A stretch of DNA of 64,000 nucleotides from Psychroflexus tropicus DSM 15496 (GCF_000378765.1 NZ_KB905347.1:1-64000); one strand, 5' to 3'; shown: positions 24,996-33,700, counted from the stretch's first letter. Made by a program: numbers and translations. The notes: generated by a model from the sequence alone, not told the origin.

Positions 24996-27677
24996 TTATA
25001 ACTTATAAATCACCTTAAACATCACAATCCGTGGTTGTAAAAATATCCGACGGTCGGAGACGATGAATTCACTGACTGAATTTTGACGTTTAAAGTTGAT
25101 GTCAAACAAGTTAGTTGCGTTCACTTCAAAGCCCCAGGCAGAATCTTCTTTGCCATAAAATAATGAGGTATCCGCCAGCTCAAAGCGATTGATATCTCCT
25201 GTGGTTTGGTTTTCAAAATAATTGTAATCGTAATTGAATTCAAAAATAAAGTCTCCAAAGTCATACTCCAAATTCGCAAAGGGAGACAATGTCGTAAACT
25301 TGTTATTAATGGCATCTGAATCCAATCTTGAAAAACTTTGCCTTACTCCTGCTTCCAGATTGGGCCAGTCCTCAAAACGGGTTCTTACTTTGGCATTGTA
25401 ACCAAAGTTAAGGCTTTCATAATCCAGCACCTCATCATTGATGATTCTGGAATACTCAGACAGGCTCGTATTTCCGCCCAAGGTGAAGGTAAAATCTGGA
25501 ATACGCTTATTGATAGTTCCATTAATGCTATAGGTATTTTCAGGTAAATCTGTAAAAATACTGGTACTAATCTGGTCTATGCCTTCGATTTGGGTTTGAT
25601 TTCGAATACTACTTTCCCGATGTGTGTAGGATAAACGAGCATTATAAAATAAACCTTTAAACATATTAAACTGACTATATAGCAAACTCGCAGAATGGTA
25701 CACCTGGTTTTGAAGATTTTCATTCCCTCGCTGAATTTGGTTAAAACTGAGCAAACTCAGTCGATTGGCGAAATTGGAATAATCACCAAAATTGGTATAG
25801 CGATTATATTTAAATCGAAGCTTTTCTGATGTTTTAAATTCGTATTCAATAAAAAGCTCAGGTAGTAAGATGGCGGTTTGATCGTTGACCAGTTCCTGAT
25901 TAAATTGAGAAACATTCCAGTTGAAGTTTTTTACCACAAGCCCTGGCCTCAATACCAATTCCCCGATCTGGGTTTTATACTGGAAACCTAAAGAGGCATT
26001 CAGCAATTCGAAATCCAGTTGATTATTAAAACCTGCCGACTCAAAACTGTTGATGCTGCCATCGTTTAAAATCTGCTCATCCAGCGTGCTGAAGTTATAA
26101 TTGAAATAATCTACACCCGCTACCGGATAAATATGATGAAAGTCGGCCAGCACCCAATAGTGTTTTGCATTTAGACTCAAGTTGGAAACCTGTTTTTGGT
26201 TAAGTTGGTTAAGCCTGAAGTCCTCGCCTTCATCAACCAAAGGAATGATATTGGTAAACAAAGGCTGATTAAAATTCCAAAGTCTATCCGTAGTTTGGTC
26301 TTCACTTTTGATCTTAGCTTCCAGCTTCAAGGTGTGCTTATAAGAAAACTGTTTATTGAGATTTAAGGTTTGCAAAAACTCAAAATTCTCTGGCTGGGTA
26401 TTGGTATTCACAAACCTGTTGCTATTCCCTACTTCAGAAGTTAAAAGCGATTGTGCCTCGGCTGTATTGTATTTAAAATTAGTATTAGCCCTCAGATCGG
26501 TATCGTCATTATTATCGTATCTTAATTTAATTTTGCTAATGCTAAACAACAGATCGTTCTCATTAGATTGATCTCGCGTTTCATCTGGGGCTTCGGTAGT
26601 TTGGTAGGTGATGTCCTGAAGCGTTTGCGTTCTCATCTTGCTTTTATTGAAAATACTATACGCATCCAGGCTAAAATTCCCGCCAAGTTCCTGAGAGAGA
26701 CTGGCTGCCCCAAAATCGTTTTTATTGAAGACAAAATCATCTTCTCTAAGAAATTGAGAAAAGTCATCTGAATACAAACGCGAATAGGCGCCTTGATCTT
26801 CCAAAGCCAAGGCCATACCCCCTTCAAAATCTAAGTAATCCTGTAGCGTAAATGACTTTTGCCCAGTATTATTAAAATCGCCGATGGCATTGACAGCGGT
26901 TTTTGGGCTATAATAAAACAACTTGGGATGCAGTAAAAACCGATCTTCTACTCCACCACCAGCTTCTATATCGCCAAAGACGAACTTCTTTTTCCCCTTT
27001 TTAAGTTTAATATTGAGGGCCATTTTATCGCTGTCTTCCAGACCTTTAAGGAAAGCGACTTCACTGTAATTATCCAGGGCTTCTACCTCATCTACGGCAT
27101 CGGCAGGAATATTATTCACGCCCAACTTTTCATCTCCCGTAAAAAAAGCCTTACCATCCACCATCAGTTTGGTCACTTCTTTACCGTTCACGGTCACATT
27201 TCCATCTCGGTCTACTTCTAAACCAGGCAGTTTTTTAAGGACATCTCGAAGTTTTCTTTCCTCTCCTGTTTTGAATTGGTCGGTCCGGTACGTAATGGTG
27301 TCTTCTTTGACGATCACCGCCATTTCCTGCTGGATCAGGATTTCTTCCAGACTTTCGGTGCTTTCCTGCATTACGAAATCTCTGGACATATCCTCAGACA
27401 ATTGAACGGTATCTGTGATTTTTTTAAACCCCAAATGCGTGATTTCGATTAAATACGGCTGCTTCTCTTCCAGCTTCAGCCTATACTCTCCCTTAGAACT
27501 ACTGATGCTGAACTTGATTTGAGCATTGGTCTCCTGCAAGGGGGTCGCAATCACATTGGTGTTGGCTAACGGATTGTCGAGACTATCGGTAATAAAGCCA
27601 TCGAGTTGAATGGATTGAGCGGATGTAACATTTATGAATAAAATTAAGATGAGGAATGAAAGAAAAAGTTTTGGCAT
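24996..27677 (-). CDS. Outer-membrane beta-barrel protein, TonB-receptor-like, of the GLPGLI locus
   Basis: The 893-residue protein has a signal peptide (1-20), an N-terminal carboxypeptidase-regulatory-like domain (about 23-105; DGFITDSLDNPLANTNV), a plug-like domain (about 120-225; LRDVLKKLPGLEVDRDGNVTVNGK) and a C-terminal beta-barrel of the OMP_b-brl_3 type. I see no clear TonB box. Such proteins bind or pass peptides or ligands across the outer membrane. It is the last gene of the left GLPGLI unit, 24 bases after GLPGLI-1. Its G+C content is clearly higher than that of the GLPGLI genes. A short decayed copy of its 5' end lies at 29860-29977. Confidence 0.82.
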   Translation of the reverse strand: MPKLFLSFLILILFINVTSAQSIQLDGFITDSLDNPLANTNVIATPLQETNAQIKFSISSSKGEYRLKLEEKQPYLIEITHLGFKKITDTVQLSEDMSRDFVMQESTESLEEILIQQEMAVIVKEDTITYRTDQFKTGEERKLRDVLKKLPGLEVDRDGNVTVNGKEVTKLMVDGKAFFTGDEKLGVNNIPADAVDEVEALDNYSEVAFLKGLEDSDKMALNIKLKKGKKKFVFGDIEAGGGVEDRFLLHPKLFYYSPKTAVNAIGDFNNTGQKSFTLQDYLDFEGGMALALEDQGAYSRLYSDDFSQFLREDDFVFNKNDFGAASLSQELGGNFSLDAYSIFNKSKMRTQTLQDITYQTTEAPDETRDQSNENDLLFSISKIKLRYDNNDDTDLRANTNFKYNTAEAQSLLTSEVGNSNRFVNTNTQPENFEFLQTLNLNKQFSYKHTLKLEAKIKSEDQTTDRLWNFNQPLFTNIIPLVDEGEDFRLNQLNQKQVSNLSLNAKHYWVLADFHHIYPVAGVDYFNYNFSTLDEQILNDGSINSFESAGFNNQLDFELLNASLGFQYKTQIGELVLRPGLVVKNFNWNVSQFNQELVNDQTAILLPELFIEYEFKTSEKLRFKYNRYTNFGDYSNFANRLSLLSFNQIQRGNENLQNQVYHSASLLYSQFNMFKGLFYNARLSYTHRESSIRNQTQIEGIDQISTSIFTDLPENTYSINGTINKRIPDFTFTLGGNTSLSEYSRIINDEVLDYESLNFGYNAKVRTRFEDWPNLEAGVRQSFSRLDSDAINNKFTTLSPFANLEYDFGDFIFEFNYDYNYFENQTTGDINRFELADTSLFYGKEDSAWGFEVNATNLFDINFKRQNSVSEFIVSDRRIFLQPRIVMFKVIYKL

Positions 27678-27701
27678 AAAAATGAGTAAGCGTAGAATAA
27701 A

Positions 27702-28418
27702 TTAGTTTTGAATGGATGATTTAAAGTCACCAACTTTTTGATCTATCAAAGTATAAAACTCCTTAGAAGACATAGTGTTAGATTTATCGGGTTCATCAAT
27801 TTCTAATGAATCCTCTTCTATAACTTGGTCTAATGTAAAGATTGTATTTTGAAGTCTTAACTGGATGACAAGACCAGGTAAGCCAACTGCACCCATAGGC
27901 CCATGAGGTACGGGAATATCAGGACAGAACCAAGCTTCGATCTCTTTTTCTTTTACACCTTTTGAGCCTATGAATTTTCGACTTGTCGTTGCCTTTACAA
28001 CCTTGTAGTTTCCTATTCTTTTTGTATCATTTTTTATTTCCCAATCAGGTAATTCATCAAATTTTACAGAAAATGGGTTATTCATAACATTGGTGCTGAG
28101 TATCAAATGAGGTTTATCCGCATCATAGAACCACTCTTCATTAGAATAAGACATGGCTTCAGCTACTTTTATTATTTGTAAATTTTTGGATTCATCTGAA
28201 AGAACTTCTGATTGATAAAAAAAGGACTCGTCACTATTTACATTAAGTACAAACTCAAATTTTTTAAGTTCCTTTTCAACATTTCTCATCATTTTTTCCA
28301 CACTATTAACTTTAATTGATTTATAATCAATATCAACAAAAGGCTTATAAATAAATGTTTGCTGCGCAAGAGATAAATTATAGCATAAGAGTGTTAAAGC
28401 CAAAAACCTGTAAACCAT
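27702..28418 (-). CDS. GLPGLI family protein 1
   Basis: About 238 residues with a Sec signal peptide ending at LSLAQ; the ATG at 28418 gives a normal signal. The family block reads AWFCPDIPVPHGPMGAVGLPGLV. The family's conserved Cys in the upstream IxGYxCxKA motif is missing: here the segment is IGNYKVVKA. The FVLN...SFF and WEIKNDTK motifs shared by the other five copies are present. The family (TIGR01200) is found in Bacteroidota, exported and of unknown function. Penultimate gene of the left unit, followed by the outer-membrane protein. Confidence 0.88.
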   Translation of the reverse strand: MVYRFLALTLLCYNLSLAQQTFIYKPFVDIDYKSIKVNSVEKMMRNVEKELKKFEFVLNVNSDESFFYQSEVLSDESKNLQIIKVAEAMSYSNEEWFYDADKPHLILSTNVMNNPFSVKFDELPDWEIKNDTKRIGNYKVVKATTSRKFIGSKGVKEKEIEAWFCPDIPVPHGPMGAVGLPGLVIQLRLQNTIFTLDQVIEEDSLEIDEPDKSNTMSSKEFYTLIDQKVGDFKSSIQN

Positions 28419-28495
28419 AATCTTATTTAGATTCAAAAAAATCAATGTGATACTGCTTTTATGTCTAAAGTTAGAATTAAAATAATCTGCTTATA

Positions 28496-29218
28496 TCAGT
28501 TAGAAGAAAAATTATTATTTGCTTTTTCGAAAAGTACATAGTATTCTTTCAAATCAATTTTCTTACCATTTTTTGGCTCCTTAGTAGGTTTTTTTACATA
28601 GTTATCTATTTTTTCCAATGTAAAAACTCGATCTACAATTTCTAATTGTACGATTAAACCAGGTAAACCAGAGTAACCCACAGGTCCATGACTTACAGGA
28701 ATTTCACTTGTAAACCAGGCTATAATGTCCTTTTCAAATTTTTTCCCATTACTGTAAGAGGTTCTCTTTGTTACTGCTTTGTTACAAGTGTACCCCTTAA
28801 TAATTTTTCTTTCGTTATGTATATTCCACTCTAGTGTCGGTAAATTCACAATATAATTATCACCAAAGGCTTCTACATTCCAAATTCGTCTTTTATCACT
28901 ATTATCATTATAAAAAACGCCTTTAGAATAAATATTTGCCAAAGACATGAGATGATGAGCCCCATCTTTATTCATGATTCTTTTTAAGCTAAAAGTTGAT
29001 GTATTACCATTAACCATAAGTTTATATTCAAGCTCATTTGTTAAGATTTTGGTTTCGTTTAAAAGATGTAGGCGGCGTTCATAACGTTTAGCATTTTTCT
29101 CATCAGTAGGTTTTTCCATTTCAGGGAATTCAATATTTTGCTTATAAATAGCTGTTAAGTTTTGAGCATTTATAGAAAGTGAAAAAAATAAAGTAAAAGT
29201 TAAAAATAATATTTTCAT
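28496..29218 (-). CDS. GLPGLI family protein 2
   Basis: 240 residues with a signal peptide ending at INAQ. The motifs are YKLMVNGNTSTF, WNIHNERKIIKGYTCNKA with the conserved Cys, then AWFTSEIPVSHGPVGYSGLPGLI. It ends in a charged tail with LKEYYVLFEKA. It follows the small secreted peptide at 29274-29441, separated by a 20-base perfect palindrome. Periplasmic or surface location is expected; function unknown. Confidence 0.9.
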   Translation of the reverse strand: MKILFLTFTLFFSLSINAQNLTAIYKQNIEFPEMEKPTDEKNAKRYERRLHLLNETKILTNELEYKLMVNGNTSTFSLKRIMNKDGAHHLMSLANIYSKGVFYNDNSDKRRIWNVEAFGDNYIVNLPTLEWNIHNERKIIKGYTCNKAVTKRTSYSNGKKFEKDIIAWFTSEIPVSHGPVGYSGLPGLIVQLEIVDRVFTLEKIDNYVKKPTKEPKNGKKIDLKEYYVLFEKANNNFSSN

Positions 29219-29239
29219 AGATATTGATTTAAGAAAGCC

Positions 29240-29259
29240 AGATTTGGAATTCCAAATCT
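29240..29259 (-). promoter_or_regulatory. Hairpin between a peptide gene and GLPGLI-2
   Basis: A perfect 20-base palindrome, AGATTTGG-AATT-CCAAATCT, 14 bases after the peptide stop codon. On the minus strand it is followed by GGCTTTCTT. It may partly end or stabilise the message so that the peptide is made in excess over the downstream genes. A similar hairpin follows the peptide gene at 32109-32417. Confidence 0.45.
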
Positions 29260-29273
29260 AGCCTAAATTAGAA

Positions 29274-29441
29274 TTAAACTCCGCAAAATTCTTGAGCGTA
29301 AGCATCTGTAAGTGCGTACTCTAATTCTGCATCACCTCCACCATATTCAGTACCGAAGTTCCAAGCATCTTCTAAACAGCCTGCATTGGCACTAAATACA
29401 AATGTTAATGTGAAAACTAAAATTAACGATAACTTTTTCAT
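29274..29441 (-). CDS. Small secreted Cys-pair peptide B
   Basis: 55 residues: a signal peptide (1-20, ending in SANA) and a mature chain of about 35 residues that starts GCLEDAW and ends in EFCGV. The two Cys (22 and 53) are 31 residues apart, and there are several acidic residues, Gly-rich EYGGGD in the middle and no Lys or Arg. I recognise no domain. The ATG lies at the end of the conserved leader shared with peptide C. First gene of the left unit, upstream of GLPGLI-2, GLPGLI-1 and the outer-membrane protein. Confidence 0.7.
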   Translation of the reverse strand: MKKLSLILVFTLTFVFSANAGCLEDAWNFGTEYGGGDAELEYALTDAYAQEFCGV

Positions 29442-29617
29442 GATAATATAATTTAAAATGTAATTAAATTTCGATTGTTTAAATCGAGTCTCAGCTCAAA
29501 GGCTGTACACGTCTTCATGAAAATTTCGTATCATTGCATTACGTTTGAGATATGAAATTTTCATGTCTTATACCTAAATAGATACTCTAATTATCATTTT
29601 AGGTATGAATCTGTGGA

Positions 29618-29648
29618 GCGCTTTTCATCCCGAAAAGCGCTTCCTTTT
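29618..29648 (+). terminator. Rightward intrinsic terminator inside leader B
   Basis: Perfect nine-pair stem GCGCTTTTC-ATCCC-GAAAAGCGC followed on the plus strand by TTCCTTTTTTT. It points opposite to the peptide operon, so it may end a small plus-strand RNA that starts inside or near the leader. The same structure occurs in leader C. Confidence 0.55.
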
Positions 29649-29763
29649 TTTCTAATTAGAAGAACACTTTCATAGTTTAAATTATTTGCTTCGAACTTAA
29701 AAAAAAAAAAAAAACAGTAACGTATAAGATTTTACTGTTAAATTTTAAAATATTGTCAATATT

Positions 29764-29800
29764 TACGGTTATACCGTAACATAAGTACGGCAAAACCGCA
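29764..29800 (-). promoter_or_regulatory. Paired palindromic operator, site B
   Basis: TACGGT-TAT-ACCGTA (29764-29778) and the variant TACGGC-AAA-ACCGCA (29786-29800), 22 bp apart. In the variant half both arms changed but only one end pairs fully. It lies 322 bases upstream of the peptide B start codon, reading leftward. Confidence 0.68.
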
Positions 29801-29859
29801 CTTTTAGCAATAATTGTAGAGTTTTGTTGGAGATTTTATAATTAGCAATAAAAGTGAAA

Positions 29860-29977
29860 TTATCAGCTAATGGATTGTCGAGACTGTTGGTTATCAATCC
29901 ATCGAGTTGGATGGATTGAGCGGATGTAACAATTGAAAAAATAACGAAATAAGGAAGAGTAAACTTAACTTTTTCAT
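29860..29977 (-). pseudogene. Decayed 5' end of a second outer-membrane protein gene
   Basis: From an ATG at 29977 the minus strand encodes MKKLSLLFLISLFF, then, after a one-base frame change, TSAQSIQLDGLITNSLDNPLA. This matches the start of the outer-membrane protein at 27677 (TSAQSIQLDGFITDSLDNPLA). The homology ends after about 38 codons, where leader B begins. It marks the place where a second copy of the receptor gene was deleted. It starts nine bases after GLPGLI-3, as the intact copy follows GLPGLI-1. Confidence 0.85.
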
Positions 29978-29986
29978 CAATTGAAT

Positions 29987-30685
29987 TTATCTGTAAAAAG
30001 ACTGGCTCAAATATTCCTTTCTTGATATACTTTTACTGACATCTGGCAGTTTAATTTTATAATTTTTATTATTCAATCTGATATTTGTGGCATAAAACTT
30101 CATTCCTCGTTCTTCAACTTCCAAGACAAGTCCTGGAAGACCTATAAACTCTTTTGGTCCAAAATTGTAAAGTAAATCTTTGGAAAACCAGGCCACTACA
30201 TTTATATAATTACCATTATCTAATTGTTTTTTAGTTATAGCTTTCATACAATTATAACCTAATACATCCTTTTTTTCATTGATGATGTCCCATTCTGGAA
30301 GATTTGATTTTATGATGTATTCCTTACTTCTAGACTTAAAAGATCTTAATCTCATGCCTTTATTAACTGATGTAAAAAATTCACCATTAGCATCAGAAAA
30401 ACCTGCAATATCTTCGTAGTCTATGATATTATCCACTGACATCATTTTTTTCCTATTGAAAACTGACTTATCCTTAGTGAATTTCAATTCATAAGTAATA
30501 AATGGCATTTGACGCTTCATCTTTTGGACTGTTTGTAACATCATTTGTTTGACGTTGTCATTTTTGATCTTTGCAGTGTCGATCATCTGAGAAACAATTT
30601 CAGATTTATATGTCACATGGCCTGATGTTTGAGCATTAAGATGGAAAGAACAAATTATTGCCAGCAGTAAAAATCTTAATTTCAT
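29987..30685 (-). CDS. GLPGLI family protein 3
   Basis: About 232 residues; the start at 30685 gives a signal peptide ending at HLNAQ. Its motifs are YELKFTKDKSVF, WDIINEKKDVLGYNCMKA with the conserved Cys, then AWFSKDLLYNFGPKEFIGLPGLV. It has the shortest C-terminal tail of the six. Last intact gene of the right unit, followed by the receptor remnant. Function unknown; export through Sec is predicted. Confidence 0.88.
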   Translation of the reverse strand: MKLRFLLLAIICSFHLNAQTSGHVTYKSEIVSQMIDTAKIKNDNVKQMMLQTVQKMKRQMPFITYELKFTKDKSVFNRKKMMSVDNIIDYEDIAGFSDANGEFFTSVNKGMRLRSFKSRSKEYIIKSNLPEWDIINEKKDVLGYNCMKAITKKQLDNGNYINVVAWFSKDLLYNFGPKEFIGLPGLVLEVEERGMKFYATNIRLNNKNYKIKLPDVSKSISRKEYLSQSFYR

Positions 30686-30704
30686 AATTATCATCTGTTT
30701 TAAA

Positions 30705-31448
30705 TTATCCTCCCATCATATTTGATAGTGCTTTATGCATTTGCTTTGCAGCTTCCTGTTCTGTTATAGCTTTTTCAGCATCTGGGAAATCAATGGATTT
30801 GTTTTTATTTTCTTTCAATTTTATGTTTTCAACCGTATAATACTTACCCTGTGTACTCAACTCCAATACCAAACCTGGTAAGCCACCATAATGTTCTGGA
30901 CCAAAAGAAAAGGGTAATTCAGTTGTAAACCAGGCTGTAATAGGTTGTTTTTTGGTTTTTAATTCTTCAGTTTTTCGGTCAATAGTATGAAATGCCTGAC
31001 TAGCTTCAGCCTTTCTACAGTTGTATCCTTTAATAACTTTAGTTTCTTTAGTAATCGACCATTCAATCGGCGCTTTTTCAACTAAAAGCTCTTTTCCTGT
31101 TATATTATTCTTTTGATAGCGCTCATTGGAAGCCAAATCATAATAATACTCACTTTGAGGCATTGACATCCTGGACATGGCATTATCCTCCTTAGCCATA
31201 CTAGAATTAGTTGAAAATTTAGAGTGCTCTGTATTAAATTTTAAAGTATATCTCAGACGTTTTGTCCTTTCATTCATTTTATTGATCATTAAGGAATAAC
31301 GCTTGTACTTCTGAGGATCTGTTTTTTTCATCTCCTCAAGTCCTTCTGGCGGTGTGGGCTCATTCTTGTATATGATTTCTCCACTTTGAGCATAAGTAAA
31401 TTGAAGGCATAAAATTGACACAATAATTATAGTAATAAGTTTTTTCAT
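30705..31448 (-). CDS. GLPGLI family protein 4
   Basis: 247 residues with a signal peptide ending at TYAQ. It shows YTLKFNTEHSKF, WSITKETKVIKGYNCRKA (conserved Cys), an inserted charged loop, then AWFTTELPFSFGPEHYGGLPGLV. The C-terminus is rich in Gln and Met and ends in NMMGG. The next GLPGLI gene starts 19 bases downstream. Confidence 0.9.
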   Translation of the reverse strand: MKKLITIIIVSILCLQFTYAQSGEIIYKNEPTPPEGLEEMKKTDPQKYKRYSLMINKMNERTKRLRYTLKFNTEHSKFSTNSSMAKEDNAMSRMSMPQSEYYYDLASNERYQKNNITGKELLVEKAPIEWSITKETKVIKGYNCRKAEASQAFHTIDRKTEELKTKKQPITAWFTTELPFSFGPEHYGGLPGLVLELSTQGKYYTVENIKLKENKNKSIDFPDAEKAITEQEAAKQMHKALSNMMGG

Positions 31449-31453
31449 AATAA

Positions 31454-32143
31454 TCAGTTTTTCACAGCACTGCGCATTAATTGACTAAATTCTGCTTCGT
31501 TAATTTCTTCCCCTTTTGTGGGTTTGGAGATTTTTTCTTGCGATTCCATATTTAATTCTTCAGCATAAAAATGACTACTTCCATAATGGGCCTCAAGTAT
31601 TAAACCTGGTAATCCATTTATCCCTTTAGGTCCATGTGGCACCTGTATATCTTTTGTAAACCAGGCTACAATTACAGATGATGAAATTTTCGAATTTTCA
31701 AAGACTTTGTTTCCAATAGCTTTCATACAGATATAACCTAATATTTCTTTTTCCTCTTCAGTAATTTCCCAAGTGATATCGGCAAGCTTTACATTGAAAT
31801 TACGAAAGCGTTTATTGACATAGAAAAAATTCTCTTGCTCATCTTTATAATATGCTCCAGATTTACTTTTTGACAATTTCAACAAATGGCCATCATTCTC
31901 GTTTAGAATAGGGTTGAAAATGGACTTTTCATTATCAAACCTAAGTTTATAGGTTATGCTCCTATCCATTTTAAGTTTGAGATTTCCAAAGTCTTTCACC
32001 TTTTCCCAACGTATAGAATCTGAAGATTTGATGTCTTGAAAATATTGATCGAGTTCAGCTTCATTTTTAAATACAACATAACCTTCTTGACACAAAGCAA
32101 TGTTCAAATTAAAAAAAAGCAAAAATATAATTAAGTTTCTCAT
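31454..32143 (-). CDS. GLPGLI family protein 5
   Basis: 229 residues with a signal peptide ending at ALCQ. It shows YKLRFDNEKSIF, WEITEEEKEILGYICMKA, then AWFTKDIQVPHGPKGINGLPGLI, the canonical motif. Its start codon overlaps the 3' end of the peptide D frame by 35 bases. The gap to GLPGLI-4 is five bases, so the two are translationally close. Confidence 0.9.
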   Translation of the reverse strand: MRNLIIFLLFFNLNIALCQEGYVVFKNEAELDQYFQDIKSSDSIRWEKVKDFGNLKLKMDRSITYKLRFDNEKSIFNPILNENDGHLLKLSKSKSGAYYKDEQENFFYVNKRFRNFNVKLADITWEITEEEKEILGYICMKAIGNKVFENSKISSSVIVAWFTKDIQVPHGPKGINGLPGLILEAHYGSSHFYAEELNMESQEKISKPTKGEEINEAEFSQLMRSAVKN

Positions 32144-32417
32144 TTAATAAAACTGAAACAAAACTGCCCAAAATGGGCAGTTTAATAAACAATTGTATAC
32201 TTTGATTAAAAAATGTTTCATAATATTCTAAAGCCCAATAAGCTCCACTTCTGCCATTATGACCATCCATGAATTCCCTAAAATCTTCAGCTTCAGATCT
32301 GCAAGAAAAAAACTCAGCTTCTTCTACTGATTTAAAATTGTTTGAAGAAACGGATGTAAAGCTACTTAAACTTAAGGTCATCACACTTAAAACGATAATT
32401 GAAAATATTTTTTTCAT
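32109..32417 (-). CDS. Small secreted peptide D, probably extended by loss of its stop
   Basis: 102 residues. The signal peptide (about 1-22) is nearly identical to that of peptide C (MKKIFSIIVLSVMTLSLSSF). The mature part has one Cys (39), then DGHNGRSGAYWALEYYETFF; the second Cys of peptides B and C would fall where the chain has Phe70. From about residue 71 the frame runs through a terminator-like hairpin (32161-32183) and into the next gene, and this part is hydrophobic and unlike the others. A frameshift or stop loss near 32205 is likely. Confidence 0.55.
   Translation of the reverse strand: MKKIFSIIVLSVMTLSLSSFTSVSSNNFKSVEEAEFFSCRSEAEDFREFMDGHNGRSGAYWALEYYETFFNQSIQLFIKLPILGSFVSVLLNEKLNYIFAFF
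32161..32183 (-). terminator. Terminator-like hairpin after peptide D
   Basis: Perfect nine-pair stem AAACTGCCC with GGGCAGTTT and a five-base loop, followed on the minus strand by TTGTTTC. It lies between the body of peptide D and GLPGLI-5. Partial termination here would raise the peptide to GLPGLI ratio. Confidence 0.5.
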
Positions 32418-32461
32418 GATATTTAATACCGGTAATTCATGTTTTAGTCAAGATTACCTAA

Positions 32462-33181
32462 TTAATAATCTGCAAAATTATATTTTTCAATAATGGCATC
32501 AGTAAATTCATCATAAGTTTGAGTAAATTCAAACTCAGGAATAATAATATCATGGTCTTTTAATTCGGTAATTTTTATAGCCTCATAATACTGCTGTACA
32601 TTTTGTTCAAACGCTAAAATAAGACCAGGTAAGCCGTTTAAATTTTTTGGACCTAACTCAAAGTTAAGCGCTGGAGTAAACCAGGCTTTAATTAAATATT
32701 TATCTCTTCCAATTTCTAAAGTTGTTTCAGCCATATAACAATCGTAGCCGAGGATCACTTTTCTATTTGATTTACTAATTTTCCAATCCAGATCAATTAT
32801 TTTATCCTTAATAACCGTTCCTGAAAAGGCATTACTTATAAAATTTATGATAAAAACTTCTTCCTTTTTACTTTGATAATATACTTTACTAAAATCACTA
32901 TGAAGTTTTAATTGAGATGATAGTTGCGGGTTTATGTCACTTTCCATAAATTTTTTACCATAGAATTTTGAATATTCGTTATCAACTTGAAGGATAAATT
33001 TTAACCTGTCTTCATATTGTTTAAGATTGTTGATAATTCTGTTCATAAAATCTGATGATTCTTTAGAATCATCAATAAGTTTTAAATTAAGTTGATACTC
33101 AATTTCCAGATGTTTTGTTTGCCCCACCATAGGAGTGAGGCATCCAAAACAAATTAAATACATAATAATTTTGAAATTCAT
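32462..33181 (-). CDS. GLPGLI family protein 6
   Basis: 239 residues with a signal peptide ending near MVGQ. It shows FILQVDNEYSKF, WKISKSNRKVILGYDCYMA, then AWFTPALNFELGPKNLNGLPGLI. It starts 17 bases after the peptide C gene. The most AT-rich of the block: positions 32461-32520 contain only 12 G or C in 60. Confidence 0.9.
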   Translation of the reverse strand: MNFKIIMYLICFGCLTPMVGQTKHLEIEYQLNLKLIDDSKESSDFMNRIINNLKQYEDRLKFILQVDNEYSKFYGKKFMESDINPQLSSQLKLHSDFSKVYYQSKKEEVFIINFISNAFSGTVIKDKIIDLDWKISKSNRKVILGYDCYMAETTLEIGRDKYLIKAWFTPALNFELGPKNLNGLPGLILAFEQNVQQYYEAIKITELKDHDIIIPEFEFTQTYDEFTDAIIEKYNFADY

Positions 33182-33198
33182 TTTTCAAGCCAATAAAA

Positions 33199-33426
33199 TT
33201 ATAGCATTTGAGGCGACTCTGATGCCATACAAAAACTATAAGCTTCAATTCCAGCGCCAACAGCATGTTCCCAGGAATACCCTGCACTTAAATATGACAT
33301 TTGTAAATCAGCAGCGGCATCAAGACACATACTGTGTGGATCATCAATGATTTTTGAATGTGAATTAAAACTACTTAAACTTAAGGTCATCGCACTTAAA
33401 GCGATTATTGAAAATACTTTTTTCAT
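33199..33426 (-). CDS. Small secreted Cys-pair peptide C
   Basis: 75 residues; start at 33426. The signal peptide MKKVFSIIALSAMTLSLSSF is nearly identical in DNA to that of peptide D, but the mature chain is different. It has Cys34 and Cys66, 32 positions apart, with SYLSAGYSWEHAVGAGIEAY between them. The Cys-x(30-31)-Cys spacing and an aromatic residue just before the second Cys are shared with peptide B. First gene of the right unit. Function unknown; a disulfide-bonded secreted peptide is predicted. Confidence 0.68.
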   Translation of the reverse strand: MKKVFSIIALSAMTLSLSSFNSHSKIIDDPHSMCLDAAADLQMSYLSAGYSWEHAVGAGIEAYSFCMASESPQML

Positions 33427-33561
33427 GATAATATATTTTAATGTATTAAAATTTCGATAGTTGACATCGAGTCTCAGCTCAAGGGCCGTACACATCTTCA
33501 TGAAAAATTCGTATCATTGTATTACGTAAGAGATATGATTTTTCATGTCTTAATCTGTGGA

Positions 33562-33592
33562 GCGCTTTTCATCCCGAAAAGTGCTTCCTTTT
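33562..33592 (+). terminator. Rightward intrinsic terminator inside leader C
   Basis: Stem GCGCTTTTC-ATCCC-GAAAAGTGC (a G-T pair in the plus-strand RNA) followed by TTCCTTTTTT on the plus strand. Same position and direction as the terminator in leader B. Confidence 0.52.
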
Positions 33593-33700
33593 TTCTGGCT
33601 AGAAGAACACTATCATATTTAATTATTTGTTTTAAACTTAAAATAAAAAAACAGTATTGTATAAAATTCGACTGTTAAATTTTAAAATAACAGTCATTTT

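Larger units (their letters stand above)
29435..29858 (-). repeat. Duplicated leader, copy B (with site B)
   Basis: This stretch of about 420 bases is alignable by eye along its whole length with 33420-33792. It holds two hairpins (29516-29565 and 29618-29640), an inverted repeat AACAGT-N15-ACTGTT, and the paired palindrome. Relative to copy C it carries an insertion of about 40 bases (near 29570-29610), itself an inverted repeat (TACCTAAA with TTTAGGTA). No TAnnTTTG promoter is found between site B and the peptide gene on the minus strand. Confidence 0.75.

Noticed and set aside
33099-33350. Short open frames overlapping peptide C on both strands
   Set aside because: They overlap the signal-peptide-encoding frame that has a clear homologue (peptide D); they have no signal or family pattern.
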